A DNA stretch of 36,222 bases, from NCBI RefSeq assembly GCF_913055835.1, contig NZ_CAJXKQ010000037.1, positions 1-36,222 on the forward strand, given 5' to 3'. Source of the stretch: an uncultured Marinobacter sp. Lineage in GTDB: Bacteria; Pseudomonadota; Gammaproteobacteria; Pseudomonadales; Oleiphilaceae. The notes beneath the pieces were generated by a model. That model saw only the letters and a list, made by a program, of their open reading frames with translations. It made no database searches and was not told the DNA's origin. Of this stretch, positions 15,684-24,406 are shown piece by piece. A program made the position numbers and the translations under genes. The stretch's first letter is position 1. Each line of letters starts with the position of its first letter.

Positions 15684-16892
15684 TTAACGGCGAACCTGAA
15701 TGCGCGCTTCAACCCGACGGTTCTCGGCACGGCCGGCTGCGGTCTCGTTGGAGGCAACCGGCTGCTCTTCACCGTAACCCACGGCTTCTACTCGTGCCGG
15801 GTCAATACCCAGAGGACCGGTCAGGCGACCAGCGACCGCCTCAGCGCGACGCTGGGACAGGAACTGGTTGTAGTCGGCAGCGCCCAGGCTGTCGGTATGA
15901 CCTGCGATTTCCACGATGGTTTCCGGGTTTGCCTGCATGAAGTCTGCGACGCGACGGATCTCGTTATCGTAAGCGTTACCAATCACCGAGCTGTTGCTCG
16001 GGAACTGTACTTCAATGGTGAAGGTCTGGACCGTCTCGGTCACACCCTCACAACCTGTCTCGTCAACGTCTGCGCCAGCTGTGGTGTTCGGGCACTGGTC
16101 CTGGCTGTTGACTACGCCGTCGTTATCGCTGTCCAGTTCGCAGCCACGACTGTCTACTTCTGCACCGCGAGGCGTGTTCGGGCATTGATCGCGGCTGTCA
16201 GCTACGGCGTCACGATCACCATCCGGCTCACAGCCATTGGAATCAACGGGCGCTCCTGCAGGTGTGCCCGGGCACTGGTCACGGGAATCCGGCACGCCAT
16301 CGCCATCAGCATCTGCAGGACGTGCAGGCTCCGGAGCAGCTTGGGCGACAGTGCGGGTAAAGGCAAAACTGATACCCAGAGAGACCTGGGTGTCGAAGGT
16401 GCTCTCATCAATGCCGTGGAACTCTCGGAGGTCGCCGCGCAGTGAAACGGCGTCACTGATGTTGTAGCGGAAACCGGTGCCTACGTTCACGCGCGTTTCG
16501 TCGTGGTTGCTGCCGGCGGTGCGAACACCGCTGTTATCGGAACCGAAGTCTGCATGGCCGGCGCCCAGAGACACATACGGGTTCCAGGCTTCGTCCGGGC
16601 CGGCAAAGTAGTAGGTGCCATCGACCCGCACCTCATCAAATTCGGATTCGCCGGGCACGTATTTCCGATCCGCATCGGCACGTGAATACAGGGCTTCTAC
16701 CGACCAGTGCGGGCGGAAGCGATATTCCACACCAACGCCAAAAGTGCCGGTCTCGCTCAGGTCGCGCTTGTCGTCAAACAGCTGGAAGGCAGCAAACGGG
16801 TTGATGTAGACGGTTTCCTGGCGATCGGCCATGGCCGGGGTTGCCATAGATGCAGCCAGGACAGCCGCGGAAATCGGACGCATGACGTTCAT
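15684..16892 (-). CDS. OmpA-family outer membrane protein with TSP3 calcium-binding repeats
   Basis: A 402-residue outer membrane protein. The signal peptide is MNVMRPISAAVLAASMATPAMA. Residues about 25-185 form an OmpA-like beta-barrel (alternating aromatic strands, ending in VSLGISFAF). Three thrombospondin type-3 style repeats follow, each with a DxDxDxVxDxxDxCPxT pattern and paired cysteines, likely binding calcium. The last 120 residues are an OmpA peptidoglycan-binding domain (VEIAGHTDSLGAADYN, LSQRRAEAV, GYGEEQP, ENRRVEARI). It anchors the outer membrane to the cell wall. ATG 16892 is chosen because AGGAGGT lies just upstream and the signal peptide starts there. Confidence 0.94.
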   Translation of the reverse strand: MNVMRPISAAVLAASMATPAMADRQETVYINPFAAFQLFDDKRDLSETGTFGVGVEYRFRPHWSVEALYSRADADRKYVPGESEFDEVRVDGTYYFAGPDEAWNPYVSLGAGHADFGSDNSGVRTAGSNHDETRVNVGTGFRYNISDAVSLRGDLREFHGIDESTFDTQVSLGISFAFTRTVAQAAPEPARPADADGDGVPDSRDQCPGTPAGAPVDSNGCEPDGDRDAVADSRDQCPNTPRGAEVDSRGCELDSDNDGVVNSQDQCPNTTAGADVDETGCEGVTETVQTFTIEVQFPSNSSVIGNAYDNEIRRVADFMQANPETIVEIAGHTDSLGAADYNQFLSQRRAEAVAGRLTGPLGIDPARVEAVGYGEEQPVASNETAAGRAENRRVEARIQVRR

Positions 16893-16958
16893 GCAGAACC
16901 TCCTGTTCATTGTCGTTGTGGTACCGCACTTCTTCACGAAAAGTGCTTGCATACCCGG

Positions 16959-16987
16959 AATTTAGGCCAGTAGGCCAAAAAAAACAA
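16959..16987 (-). promoter_or_regulatory. Candidate promoter of the OmpA-family gene
   Basis: On the minus strand, TTGTTT (16987-16982) and TAAATT (16964-16959) are separated by 17 bases. An A/T-rich tract upstream (to about 16993) could act as an UP element. The transcript would begin about 60 bases before the ATG, with a small hairpin in the leader formed by GCACTT at 16926-16931 and AAGTGC at 16941-16946. The box matches are only fair. Confidence 0.35.
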
Positions 16988-17052
16988 AAAAATGATACGG
17001 ATTGTTACGTCCGCAATTATACCCAGTTGACCTTTACGTGCCGGAAGTCGTT

Positions 17053-19374
17053 TCAGGCCAGCGCGGTGAAATACAGGTGTGCGCTCTTTTTGCTGAAACT
17101 GAGTACCTCGCCGTTGTCGAAGTGCACTTCGAACGAGCTTTCATCCTCGGAAACTACCGAGCCGGCGCCAAAAATGGCGTGGCTAAGACGCTTCAAGTGC
17201 CATAGCGGTTCCATCGAACTTGCGGATTTTGCCGCCTGGCCCTCCAGGGTGACATCTTCCCTGGCGGCATAGCGCTGACTGACCGGGGTGAGAGGAGCGC
17301 TTAAACGGGTCGTTGACGTCTCGGCCGGGATTCGTTCATCCAGCCAGCGCCCGAACTCTTCGGCCAGGGGGAAGCAAAACTCCTCCACAAACCGGCTCGG
17401 GCCCAGATCGCCGTCCAGATGCGGTTGCTTGCTGGCCGGTCGGGTAATCAGGTGCAGCTGCTGGCGGGTTCGCGTCATGGCCACATACAGCAGCCGCCGC
17501 TCACTCTCCAGAAACCCCCGGGCATCGTCCTGGGGCCGCGGGCTGTAGGGCAGGTATTTCTCCTGCAGACCGGGGATAATCACGGTCGGCCATTCCAGAC
17601 CTTTGGTGCGGTGAATGGTCGAGAGCAACACGCCTCCTTGCTGCTTTTCACCCGCCTGCTGCTTCAGGACTTTCAAATGCTCCAAAGCGCCCTCGGCAGT
17701 GACATCCAGGCTTTTCAGGTATTCCCGGAATCCCTGCACGGTATCAATTCGCTCCTCGGCGCTCTCATGGGTCAGGGCCAGGCTCCGGATGCCTTCGTAG
17801 AGGTCTGTATGTTCGGCATACACGCTTATGAGTCCAGCCACCGGTCCTCCGTAGCTGCGCAGCTGGGCTAGCACCTCGCCCAGCTTTCGCAACTTGCGGG
17901 CCGCCATCGGGGCCAGCGCATCAAAGTCCATGGCTAGCAGTCTCTCGTGCCAGCCGCCGGAAAAACCGGCCAGGAACCGCGCCAGCTGCTCCAGTTCGGG
18001 CTCTTTCAGACCAACGTGGGGGAAGCGTAACAACTGCCGCGCCAGTTCCAGCCGATCCTCGTCTGGCAGGTTTTCCAGCTTGCCGGTCACCACCATCAGC
18101 AGTGAGGTGATCGACTGAACCTCCCGACTGAAAAGCGCGCCCTTGCCGGCATCAATCCGGTAGGGAATCTGGCGGGCCAGCAGCTTCAGCTCAATGGGCA
18201 CACTCTGGCTCCAGACCCGGAACAGGATCGCCGATCCGGCTCGGGCCTGTTCCGATTGGCCCTGAAGAATCTGCAGAACGGTATCGGCATCGCTGTCCGC
18301 CCGATGGAGGGTGATCTCCGTGCCTGGTGTTGAAGGGTGGGAATGGCAGAGCACATCCTTGCGCCCGGTGTTGTGGCAGATCAGGTGGTTTGCCAGCAAT
18401 GCCACCCGGTGGCCGTAGCGGAATGTGTAGCTGAGGGTCTGCTCCAGCGGACTCTCAAACTCATCGCTGAAGCGTTTGAGAATAAACTCCGGCTTCGCGC
18501 CCCTGAATTCGTAAATCGTCTGGTCCGGGTCACCCACCACCGTCACCCTGGCCCGGTCTCCGGCCACATAGCGCAGCAGCAGATGCTGGATCTCATTGGT
18601 GTCCTGGTACTCATCCACCAGAATCAGATCCATCTTGTTGCCCACCAGCCGCTGCAACGGCGGATTCTGGTGAATCGCCATCACCGGCTCATACAGCATA
18701 TCGGCATAGCTGATCCGGCCCTGGCTCTTGCGCCACTGTTCAAAACTGTGGAACAGATCAACGAGGTATTTGTGCTTGTCCGAATACCCGAGCTCCTCAA
18801 ACACAATCTCTGCCGGCGACAGCGTGGTCTTTACCAGATCGATAAACCCCGTCGCCGTCTCCACAAAATCCTTCTTGTTGCGCCGGATCTCATCTGCTAG
18901 ATCCTCCGGCGCCAGCCGACGCGTCAACTGCCAGGCCTGAAAACTGATCTCCTGCTCGGTCAGAATCTTGTCCGAAAAACCCGGCAGATAACCCTCCCGC
19001 ACAAACCGTTTGTAAAGCCGAAGGCCCATGGCGTGATACGTCCGGATCTCCGGCAGCGCCAACCCGCTCTGGGCACACACCTCCTGCAGCTTTCGTTCGA
19101 AATCCACCCGGGCGCTGCGGTTGAACATCAGCACCAGCATCCGGTCCGGATCATGCCCCTGTTCGAGCAGATACCGAATCCGCCACGCCAGCGTCGACGT
19201 CTTGCCACTGCCGGCCACGGCAGTAATCACCGAATGCTCATAGCCGGCAGTAATAATCGCCCGCTGTTCATCGGTGAGGTAATCCGGCAGGTTGGTGGCG
19301 TCAGAAATTTGGGGTTCGGTCGGCATGGCCGGTATTGTAACGGCCTGCTGGTAGAGCGGATACCGCTCCCGCAT
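17053..19374 (-). CDS. UvrD/Rep-family superfamily 1 DNA helicase (second UvrD-like protein)
   Basis: A helicase of up to 773 residues. All motifs of superfamily 1A are visible: Q-motif LTDEQRAIITA, Walker A AVAGSGKT (about residue 53), LILVDEYQDTNE (Walker B), VVGDPDQTIYEFRGA (motif III), STIHRTKGLEWPTVI (motif V) and YVAMTRTRQQLHLI (motif VI). The C-terminus (LSHAIFGAGSVV...VHFDNGEVLSFSKKSA) resembles the Tudor-like tail of UvrD/PcrA that contacts RNA polymerase. It is clearly distinct from the UvrD at 30378. The start is uncertain: ATG 19374 or ATG 19326; neither has a good ribosome site. Confidence 0.88.
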   Translation of the reverse strand: MRERYPLYQQAVTIPAMPTEPQISDATNLPDYLTDEQRAIITAGYEHSVITAVAGSGKTSTLAWRIRYLLEQGHDPDRMLVLMFNRSARVDFERKLQEVCAQSGLALPEIRTYHAMGLRLYKRFVREGYLPGFSDKILTEQEISFQAWQLTRRLAPEDLADEIRRNKKDFVETATGFIDLVKTTLSPAEIVFEELGYSDKHKYLVDLFHSFEQWRKSQGRISYADMLYEPVMAIHQNPPLQRLVGNKMDLILVDEYQDTNEIQHLLLRYVAGDRARVTVVGDPDQTIYEFRGAKPEFILKRFSDEFESPLEQTLSYTFRYGHRVALLANHLICHNTGRKDVLCHSHPSTPGTEITLHRADSDADTVLQILQGQSEQARAGSAILFRVWSQSVPIELKLLARQIPYRIDAGKGALFSREVQSITSLLMVVTGKLENLPDEDRLELARQLLRFPHVGLKEPELEQLARFLAGFSGGWHERLLAMDFDALAPMAARKLRKLGEVLAQLRSYGGPVAGLISVYAEHTDLYEGIRSLALTHESAEERIDTVQGFREYLKSLDVTAEGALEHLKVLKQQAGEKQQGGVLLSTIHRTKGLEWPTVIIPGLQEKYLPYSPRPQDDARGFLESERRLLYVAMTRTRQQLHLITRPASKQPHLDGDLGPSRFVEEFCFPLAEEFGRWLDERIPAETSTTRLSAPLTPVSQRYAAREDVTLEGQAAKSASSMEPLWHLKRLSHAIFGAGSVVSEDESSFEVHFDNGEVLSFSKKSAHLYFTALA

Positions 19375-19423
19375 AATTGACTCAGTTTGAGGCGCGGGGA
19401 CGCCAACTCACAGGTGTGACAGT

Positions 19424-19531
19424 CAGTTGGTGAGCGGCCTTCCAAAACTGTGCGGAGCCAAGGATGGCGGAGCCCAAGCGCCACATGGATGTGCCGCAAG
19501 GAGCGTGTTTTGGAAGGCCGCTCACCAACTG
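19424..19531. repeat. Palindromic intergenic element, deleted copy, opposite orientation (25-bp perfect arms)
   Basis: The arms at 19424-19448 and 19507-19531 are exact reverse complements (25 bp). The interior matches the reverse complement of the element at 32555, including TGCGGAGCCA, GGATGGCGGAGCCCAAGCG and GCCGCAAGGAGCGTG, but lacks the central segment with the two short hairpins. It lies between the divergent starts of the UvrD-like gene and the DUF2237 gene, so it is not placed as a gene-end terminator. Confidence 0.88.
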
Positions 19532-19577
19532 GCTGCCCCCGAGCTCTCGCTAACTCCCAAGCCAAAAGGTCTGAATA

Positions 19578-19955
19578 ATGGAAATAGCAGAATCCGTAAA
19601 CGTACTGGGTGAAAAACTGGAAACCTGCGGCAAAGACCCGGTTACCGGCTTCTACCGCGATGGCTGCTGCAACGTCGGCCCCGATGACTTTGGCCTGCAC
19701 GCCGTCTGCGCCGTAGTCACCGACGAATTCCTCGAATTCTCCAAAGCCCAAGGCAACGACCTCAGCACACCCAGACCCGAATTCGGCTTCGAAGGCCTGA
19801 AAGCCGGCGACAGCTGGTGCCTGTGCGCTGCCCGCTGGCAGGAAGCGTTCGAAGCCGGCTGCGCACCAAGGGTTCGCCTGCGCGCCACCCACCAGGCCGC
19901 GCTGGAAAAGTGCGCCCTCGATGACCTCAAAGCCCACGGTGCCGACCTTAGCTGA
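19578..19955 (+). CDS. DUF2237 family protein
   Basis: A 125-residue protein whose sequence is a strong match to DUF2237: NVLGEKLETCGKDPVTGF, YRDGCCNVGPDDFG, HAVCAVVTDEFLEFS, RPEFGFEGL and DSWCLCAARWQEAF. It holds seven or more cysteines, several in conserved pairs (GCC, CLC), which hints at metal binding or disulfides. Family function is unknown. Its stop codon shares one base with the start codon of TmcA (TGATG at 19953-19957), so the two are translationally coupled. AAAGG about eight bases upstream is the ribosome site. Confidence 0.88.
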   Translation: MEIAESVNVLGEKLETCGKDPVTGFYRDGCCNVGPDDFGLHAVCAVVTDEFLEFSKAQGNDLSTPRPEFGFEGLKAGDSWCLCAARWQEAFEAGCAPRVRLRATHQAALEKCALDDLKAHGADLS

Positions 19956-22114
19956 TGAGCCATCCCCGACCCGATGATACGCCGGATACGACGGCGTGGT
20001 GTGCCCTGCAGGCCAGTCTTGCCGCCAGAGGCGAGCGCCGTCTGGTTCTGCTGGAGGGCGATCGGGAAAACAACCTCAGGTGGCTCTCTGGCCTGCTACC
20101 GGATCTCGAAATTCACACCGGCATCTGGACCGGTCCGGCAGACCAGAGCCCTGATCCTCGCTTGACGGGGATTCTTCCCACCGAGGCCCGAAAATGGCTC
20201 GGCCGTGAAGTCTCCACGATTGTCTGGGACGGCTGGCAGGGAAACCCACCGGATGCCTTCGCAGCCCTCTCAGGTGCATTGACCGCTGGCGGCCTGCTGT
20301 TCTGGTTAATGCCTCCGCTGGAAGAATGGCCCCGCTTTGCTGATCCGGATTACCCGCGAACCGGGCTGGACCATGGTGGCAAACATCCTTTCGCTGCCCG
20401 CATGGCCGACATTCTTGCCGATCATGAGGCCGTCATCCGCATAGCCCCAGGCAGCGCAGATACGCCCTCGCCGGCCATACCCCAGGTGCCGGAGCAAAGC
20501 TTCCGGATTGCCACAACCCGCGACCAGGAGCAGTTGATCCAGCGCCTGGTCCGGTTCGGCATGGGCCGGAGACGCCGGCCGGTGGTTGTAACGGCAGACC
20601 GGGGTCGGGGCAAGTCTGCAGCTTTGGGCATGGCTGCCGCTGAATTACTGAAGAAAGGCAGGCAGGAAGTCGTTGTTACTGCACCATTGCAACAGAACGT
20701 GGATACCCTGTTCAGTCACGCTCGCGAAGCTCTGGCAGATCAACTGGAGCAGGTCAGCGCCGGGACGCTGACAACCCGGTCGGGCGGGCGCCTGAGGTAT
20801 GTGCCGGTTCGGGAGCTCCTGGCCGTTCGGCCGGAGGCCGAGGTGGTTCTGGTGGACGAGGCCGCGGCCCTGCCGGCACCCCTGCTGAAATCGGTTCTGT
20901 TGGGCTGGCCCCGGGTGGCATTTGCCACCACGGTGCATGGCTACGAGGGCGCCGGCCGCGGCTTCGCCATTCGCTTTCGGCAGGTGCTGGAGCAATCAAC
21001 GCCGCACTGGCAGTCGGTGACGCTGACCGAGCCGGTGCGCTGGGCCGTGAGTGATCCACTGGAAGCCCTGATTTCCCGAATTTTTCTGTTGGCGGCGGAT
21101 GGCAGTGGTTCAGCCGGAACAAAACAAAGCGGTACCGGTAAGCTGGTTATCGAGCCATGGCAGCCGGCAGCCGCCGGTGATGAGGCGCTGTCGAACGCCT
21201 TTGGTTTGCTGGTGGATGCCCATTACCGGACCAGCCCGGCCGATCTCCGGCAATGGCTAGACGATCCGGCTGCCCGCAGCTGGCGGGCGCGGATTGGCGA
21301 CCGGACGGTTGGAATACTCTGGTGTGCGCTCGAAGGAGGGCTTTCGCCGGAGCTGGCTGAACAGGTGAGCCTGGGCACCCGCCGAGTTCGCGGTCATCTC
21401 CTGCCGCAATCGCTGGCCAGCCATAGCGGCTATCCGGAAGCCGCCGTCCTGAACGGTCTCAGGGTTGTCCGGATTGCGGTGTCAGACGCCGCCAGGCGGT
21501 CGGGTATTGGCCGAAGCCTGGTAGAGGCCGCTCGGGCCTACACGGCCGAGCAGGGCATTGATTATCTGGGAACCAGTTTTGGTGGCAGCGCCGACCTGCT
21601 GGCCTTCTGGCAGACCTGTGGTCTTCACGTGGTCAGGATGGGCTTGCAGCAGGAGGCGTCCAGTGGCGAGTATCCGTTGCAGATGATCAAAGGCGTCTCG
21701 CAGCCGGGCCTGGAGCTGGAAGAGCGTATTCGCAACCGATTGGCTGGCCACTGGCTTACCCTGGTACCGGACAATTGGCCGGGCCTTGAGCCGGATCTAT
21801 TGGCGGACATAACGGCAGACCTACCTCCGGAGCTGGCGCTGGATGGCGACGATCTGAGGGATCTTTGGAATTTCGCCAATGGCCACCGCGGGTTTCAGGT
21901 CACCGTTCCAGTCTTGCGGAAACTGAGCCAGAGGCCGGGAATTATGGCGAGGCTTAAGGGCCATGAAGAACTGGTGTTGTGGTGTCGAGGCGTTCTCCAG
22001 GGGCGGCCATGGTCCTCTCTGCAGGCCGACAGACTCTGCCGGGGCCAGAAAGAAGGCGAAGATCGCTTGCGGAAACTGGTTCGGGATCTTGTGAAGGACG
22101 GCCCGGGTTTGTGA
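19955..22114 (+). CDS. tmcA: tRNA(Met) cytidine acetyltransferase TmcA
   Basis: A 719-residue enzyme that forms N4-acetylcytidine at the wobble position of elongator tRNA-Met, using ATP and acetyl-CoA. Domain order is that of TmcA: an N-terminal DUF1726-like region, a helicase-like ATPase with Walker A TADRGRGKSAALG (about residue 213) and Walker B VLVDEAAALP, then a GNAT acetyltransferase with the acetyl-CoA loop VRIAVSDAARRSGIGRSL (about residue 503) and GTSFGGSADLLAFW, then a tRNA-binding C-terminal domain. E. coli TmcA is slightly shorter (about 670 residues). It is coupled to the DUF2237 gene. Confidence 0.93.
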   Translation: MSHPRPDDTPDTTAWCALQASLAARGERRLVLLEGDRENNLRWLSGLLPDLEIHTGIWTGPADQSPDPRLTGILPTEARKWLGREVSTIVWDGWQGNPPDAFAALSGALTAGGLLFWLMPPLEEWPRFADPDYPRTGLDHGGKHPFAARMADILADHEAVIRIAPGSADTPSPAIPQVPEQSFRIATTRDQEQLIQRLVRFGMGRRRRPVVVTADRGRGKSAALGMAAAELLKKGRQEVVVTAPLQQNVDTLFSHAREALADQLEQVSAGTLTTRSGGRLRYVPVRELLAVRPEAEVVLVDEAAALPAPLLKSVLLGWPRVAFATTVHGYEGAGRGFAIRFRQVLEQSTPHWQSVTLTEPVRWAVSDPLEALISRIFLLAADGSGSAGTKQSGTGKLVIEPWQPAAAGDEALSNAFGLLVDAHYRTSPADLRQWLDDPAARSWRARIGDRTVGILWCALEGGLSPELAEQVSLGTRRVRGHLLPQSLASHSGYPEAAVLNGLRVVRIAVSDAARRSGIGRSLVEAARAYTAEQGIDYLGTSFGGSADLLAFWQTCGLHVVRMGLQQEASSGEYPLQMIKGVSQPGLELEERIRNRLAGHWLTLVPDNWPGLEPDLLADITADLPPELALDGDDLRDLWNFANGHRGFQVTVPVLRKLSQRPGIMARLKGHEELVLWCRGVLQGRPWSSLQADRLCRGQKEGEDRLRKLVRDLVKDGPGL

Positions 22115-22196
22115 CTCGCTCGATTTAATTTCCGGTGGCGTCTGACCAGAATAGTGCCTCGCATCCTTTCAACGAGATCCACAGAGACTGTTTGCT

Positions 22197-22694
22197 ATGG
22201 CCAAGGGAACCGGCGCCTTCCGTGTTTTGCTGATTCTGTTTCCACTTCTTGCTTTGCTGTCTGCATGCGCTTCCCCAAACCAGCCGGTTACTCTGAGCCC
22301 CGAGGCCCTTGCCGAGGCGGATGCACTTCTGATCTCAGCCGCCGGAGCCGGTGAAAAGCGGCGTGTGCAGCTGTTGCTTTCCGCCGGTGCCGATGTAAAC
22401 ACCAGTGACCATAACGGATATACCCCCGTCATGCGGGCGGCAGAGAATGGCCATTTGTCGGTGGTGAAGGTGCTGGTGGCCGCCGGTGCCAACGTCAATG
22501 TCAGCCAGGGCGGTGAATCCCTGCTGATGAAAATTGTGGCTAATGGCGATTTGCTGACCGCAGAGCGTCTGGTGGCCGCCGGGGCGGACGTGAATTACCG
22601 GGGCAAGGGTGGCCAGACCGCGCTGGACATCGCCCGTGCCACCAACAACCGGGATCTGGAAATGCTGCTGGTGCAGGCGGGTGCGCAGCTGTAG
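22197..22694 (+). CDS. Ankyrin-repeat lipoprotein
   Basis: A 165-residue protein. The hydrophobic N-terminus ends in LLSAC (lipobox; Cys about residue 23), so a lipoprotein is predicted; the next residues, Ala-Ser, do not give the Asp retention signal, so outer membrane is likely. The rest is about four ankyrin repeats, seen as LLLSAGADVNTSDHNGYTPVMRAAENGH and related units with G-A-D/N-V-N turns. Ankyrin repeats mediate protein contacts; the partner is unknown. It follows TmcA by 82 bases on the same strand. Confidence 0.87.
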   Translation: MAKGTGAFRVLLILFPLLALLSACASPNQPVTLSPEALAEADALLISAAGAGEKRRVQLLLSAGADVNTSDHNGYTPVMRAAENGHLSVVKVLVAAGANVNVSQGGESLLMKIVANGDLLTAERLVAAGADVNYRGKGGQTALDIARATNNRDLEMLLVQAGAQL

Positions 22695-22704
22695 TTCCCG
22701 GAAG

Positions 22705-23808
22705 CTATTCCAGCCCCATCGGATCGGTTTCGTCATCCCATTCCGGGCTGAAATGGGCGGCAACGACCTCCTCCGGAACGTCCGCAACGCCCGGATAACT
22801 CCACTTGGGCTGGCGATCCTTGTCGATGGCCAGGGCCCGTATGCCCTCGGCCAGGTCTGGCCGGCGGATGCATTCCGAGACCATCGCCAGTTCCATTCGG
22901 AAGGCGTCCTTGAGAGACATCTGCTGGGCTTTTTGCAACTGGGTCCAGACCAGCCAGGCCGACACGGGGCACCCGGTTCTCAGCGTGTTCATGCAGGCGT
23001 GCCACCAGTCGCAGTCCACCTCTGCCGTGAGCAACTGATCAACGATTTCCGGCAGTTCATCGCCAGCGCTCAGCCGGGCAATTCGTTGTTCGTGTTTGGC
23101 AAGATGGCTGGGCGGCAGTGCCCGGTAATCCGGTGTCTGGATCTGACTGAGCAAGCGGAAAAGACGGTTGTCGTCGGCGGCAGTCTGCCCGGTCCATCGT
23201 TCCGACGCCAGGCGGTCCAGAAGACGGTCCCGGTCTTCCGGCAGAATGGCCATGTCCGCAAGGCCAACCCGAAGTGCATCGCTCACGTTCAGGTGAGCGC
23301 CGGTCAGCCCCATGAACAGACCGAGCCGGCCCGGCAACCTTTTCAGAAACCAGCTGGCGCCCACATCCGGAAACAGGCCGATGGCGATTTCGGGCATCGC
23401 CAGGGTGACATCCGGTGTTACCAGCCGATACCGGCAGCCGGAGAACACACCAAGCCCGCCGCCCATCACCACGCCGTGGGCTATGCCCAGCACAGGCTTG
23501 GGAAAACGATGAATGTTGTAGTCCATCCGGTATTCGCGGCTGAAAAAACGTACCGGTTTCTCGGGGTCTTCCGGATCCTGAATCGCATCGTACAGTTCGC
23601 GGATATCGCCACCGGCGCAGAAAGCCCTTTCTCCCGCCCCCCGAATAACCACGATGCAGATCCGATCATCGTTGGCCCACCGATCAAGGATTTCCTGGGT
23701 CTGCTGGATCATGTGCTCGGAAAGTGCGTTGAGCGTGCCTGGGGAGTTCAGTGTCAGAACACCAATGTGGCCTTCGCGACAGGCAAGTTCCTGAGCCTCT
23801 ACAGACAT
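22705..23808 (-). CDS. Enoyl-CoA hydratase/isomerase family, 3-hydroxyisobutyryl-CoA hydrolase-like
   Basis: A 367-residue crotonase-fold protein. The oxyanion-hole segments are AFCAGGDIRELY (about residues 62-73) and GVVMGGGLGVF (about 110-120). PEIAIGLFPDVGASWFL and the C-terminal DRQPKWSYPGVADV block are features of 3-hydroxyisobutyryl-CoA hydrolase (HIBCH), the thioesterase of valine breakdown, rather than of short hydratases. Length also fits HIBCH. Substrate assignment is by family only; no other valine-pathway genes are in the window. GGAG 10 bases before the ATG is the ribosome site. Confidence 0.85.
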   Translation of the reverse strand: MSVEAQELACREGHIGVLTLNSPGTLNALSEHMIQQTQEILDRWANDDRICIVVIRGAGERAFCAGGDIRELYDAIQDPEDPEKPVRFFSREYRMDYNIHRFPKPVLGIAHGVVMGGGLGVFSGCRYRLVTPDVTLAMPEIAIGLFPDVGASWFLKRLPGRLGLFMGLTGAHLNVSDALRVGLADMAILPEDRDRLLDRLASERWTGQTAADDNRLFRLLSQIQTPDYRALPPSHLAKHEQRIARLSAGDELPEIVDQLLTAEVDCDWWHACMNTLRTGCPVSAWLVWTQLQKAQQMSLKDAFRMELAMVSECIRRPDLAEGIRALAIDKDRQPKWSYPGVADVPEEVVAAHFSPEWDDETDPMGLE

Positions 23809-23926
23809 TGACGATATCTCCGAAGATTTAAATCGATCTTGTATACGGAATCGAACGTACTTTCACCCTAATAGTCAGAGTAGAAAAGAGGACCAACGTC
23901 GAAAAGACGTCCTTGACCTATCGCAT

Positions 23927-23954
23927 TTGAGGTTCCCCGGCTCTGTGCTATAAG
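23927..23954 (+). promoter_or_regulatory. Candidate promoter of the cytochrome c gene
   Basis: TTGAGG at 23927-23932 and TATAAG at 23949-23954 with a 16-base spacer; TGC directly before TATAAG makes an extended -10. It lies about 75 bases upstream of the cytochrome start. The remaining part of the 219-base gap (23809-24027) holds a small ACGTC/GACGT hairpin at 23896-23910 and AAGAT/ATCTT arms at 23823-23840; neither has an obvious role. Confidence 0.45.
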
Positions 23955-24027
23955 TGCTAGTCAGTTTATTGTCCGGCTTCCGAACCGGTCTGAAAATCTT
24001 GAAAACGATGATGAGAGGGTAATGACA

Positions 24028-24363
24028 ATGAATCTGAAACACTACGCTGTTGCGGGAATTTTTGCGCTTGGCGCTGCTGTGCCTGCTGTAGTTTCTGCCG
24101 CGGATGCCGAAGCCGGCAAGGCCAAGGCGGCAGTCTGTGCTGCGTGCCATGGTCAGAACGGTATCGCGCAGATCCCCACTTACCCGAACCTGGCGGGCCA
24201 GAACGAGCAGTACCTGGTATCCGCCCTCAAGGCGTACAAGAACAAGCAGCGTTCTGGCGGTCAGGCGGCTATCATGCAGGGTCAGGCTGCTGCCTTGAGT
24301 GACACGGATATCGCCAACCTGGCAGCCTACTACGCCAGTCTTCCCGCGGACGGCGGCAAGTAA
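24028..24363 (+). CDS. Small periplasmic c-type cytochrome (cytochrome c553/c5-like)
   Basis: A 111-residue protein with a signal peptide ([25 protein letters not shown]) and one class I haem-binding site CAACH, followed by [18 protein letters not shown] downstream methionine in AAIMQG is the likely sixth ligand, and [12 protein letters not shown] is the typical C-terminal helix. It is a monohaem electron carrier in the periplasm. ATG 24028 is preferred to ATG 24022 because GAGAGGG at 24013-24019 is eight bases from the former and only two from the latter. Confidence 0.92.
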   Translation: MNLKHYAVAGIFALGAAVPAVVSAADAEAGKAKAAVCAACHGQNGIAQIPTYPNLAGQNEQYLVSALKAYKNKQRSGGQAAIMQGQAAALSDTDIANLAAYYASLPADGGK

Positions 24364-24370
24364 GTTCTAT

Positions 24371-24406
24371 TTGTCAGCGGGGCGGCTCAGGCCGCACCGC
24401 TGACAA
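24371..24406. terminator. Strong stem-loop between convergent cytochrome c and ppnN genes (possible bidirectional terminator)
   Basis: TTGTCAGCGG at 24371-24380 pairs with CCGCTGACAA at 24397-24406, and GCGGC at 24382-24386 pairs with GCCGC at 24391-24395 around a TCAG loop. The stem includes the last codons of ppnN. No T-run follows on either strand, so termination would be weak or factor-assisted. Confidence 0.45.

Noticed and set aside
16962..16992. GGCC-AGTA-GGCC hairpin next to an A-run as a terminator
   Set aside because: The A-run is on the wrong side: neither strand gives stem followed by T-run. It more likely belongs to the OmpA-family promoter region.
19424..19531. Palindromic elements as integron attC sites
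   Set aside because: The long imperfect stem recalls attC, but the RYYYAAC and GTTRRRY core sites are not at the ends, arms are perfect, there is no cassette array and no integrase.
22609..23811. 400-codon plus-strand open frame opposite the HIBCH-like gene
   Set aside because: It is antisense to a recognisable crotonase-fold enzyme and has no recognisable domain; high-GC codon use explains the open frame.
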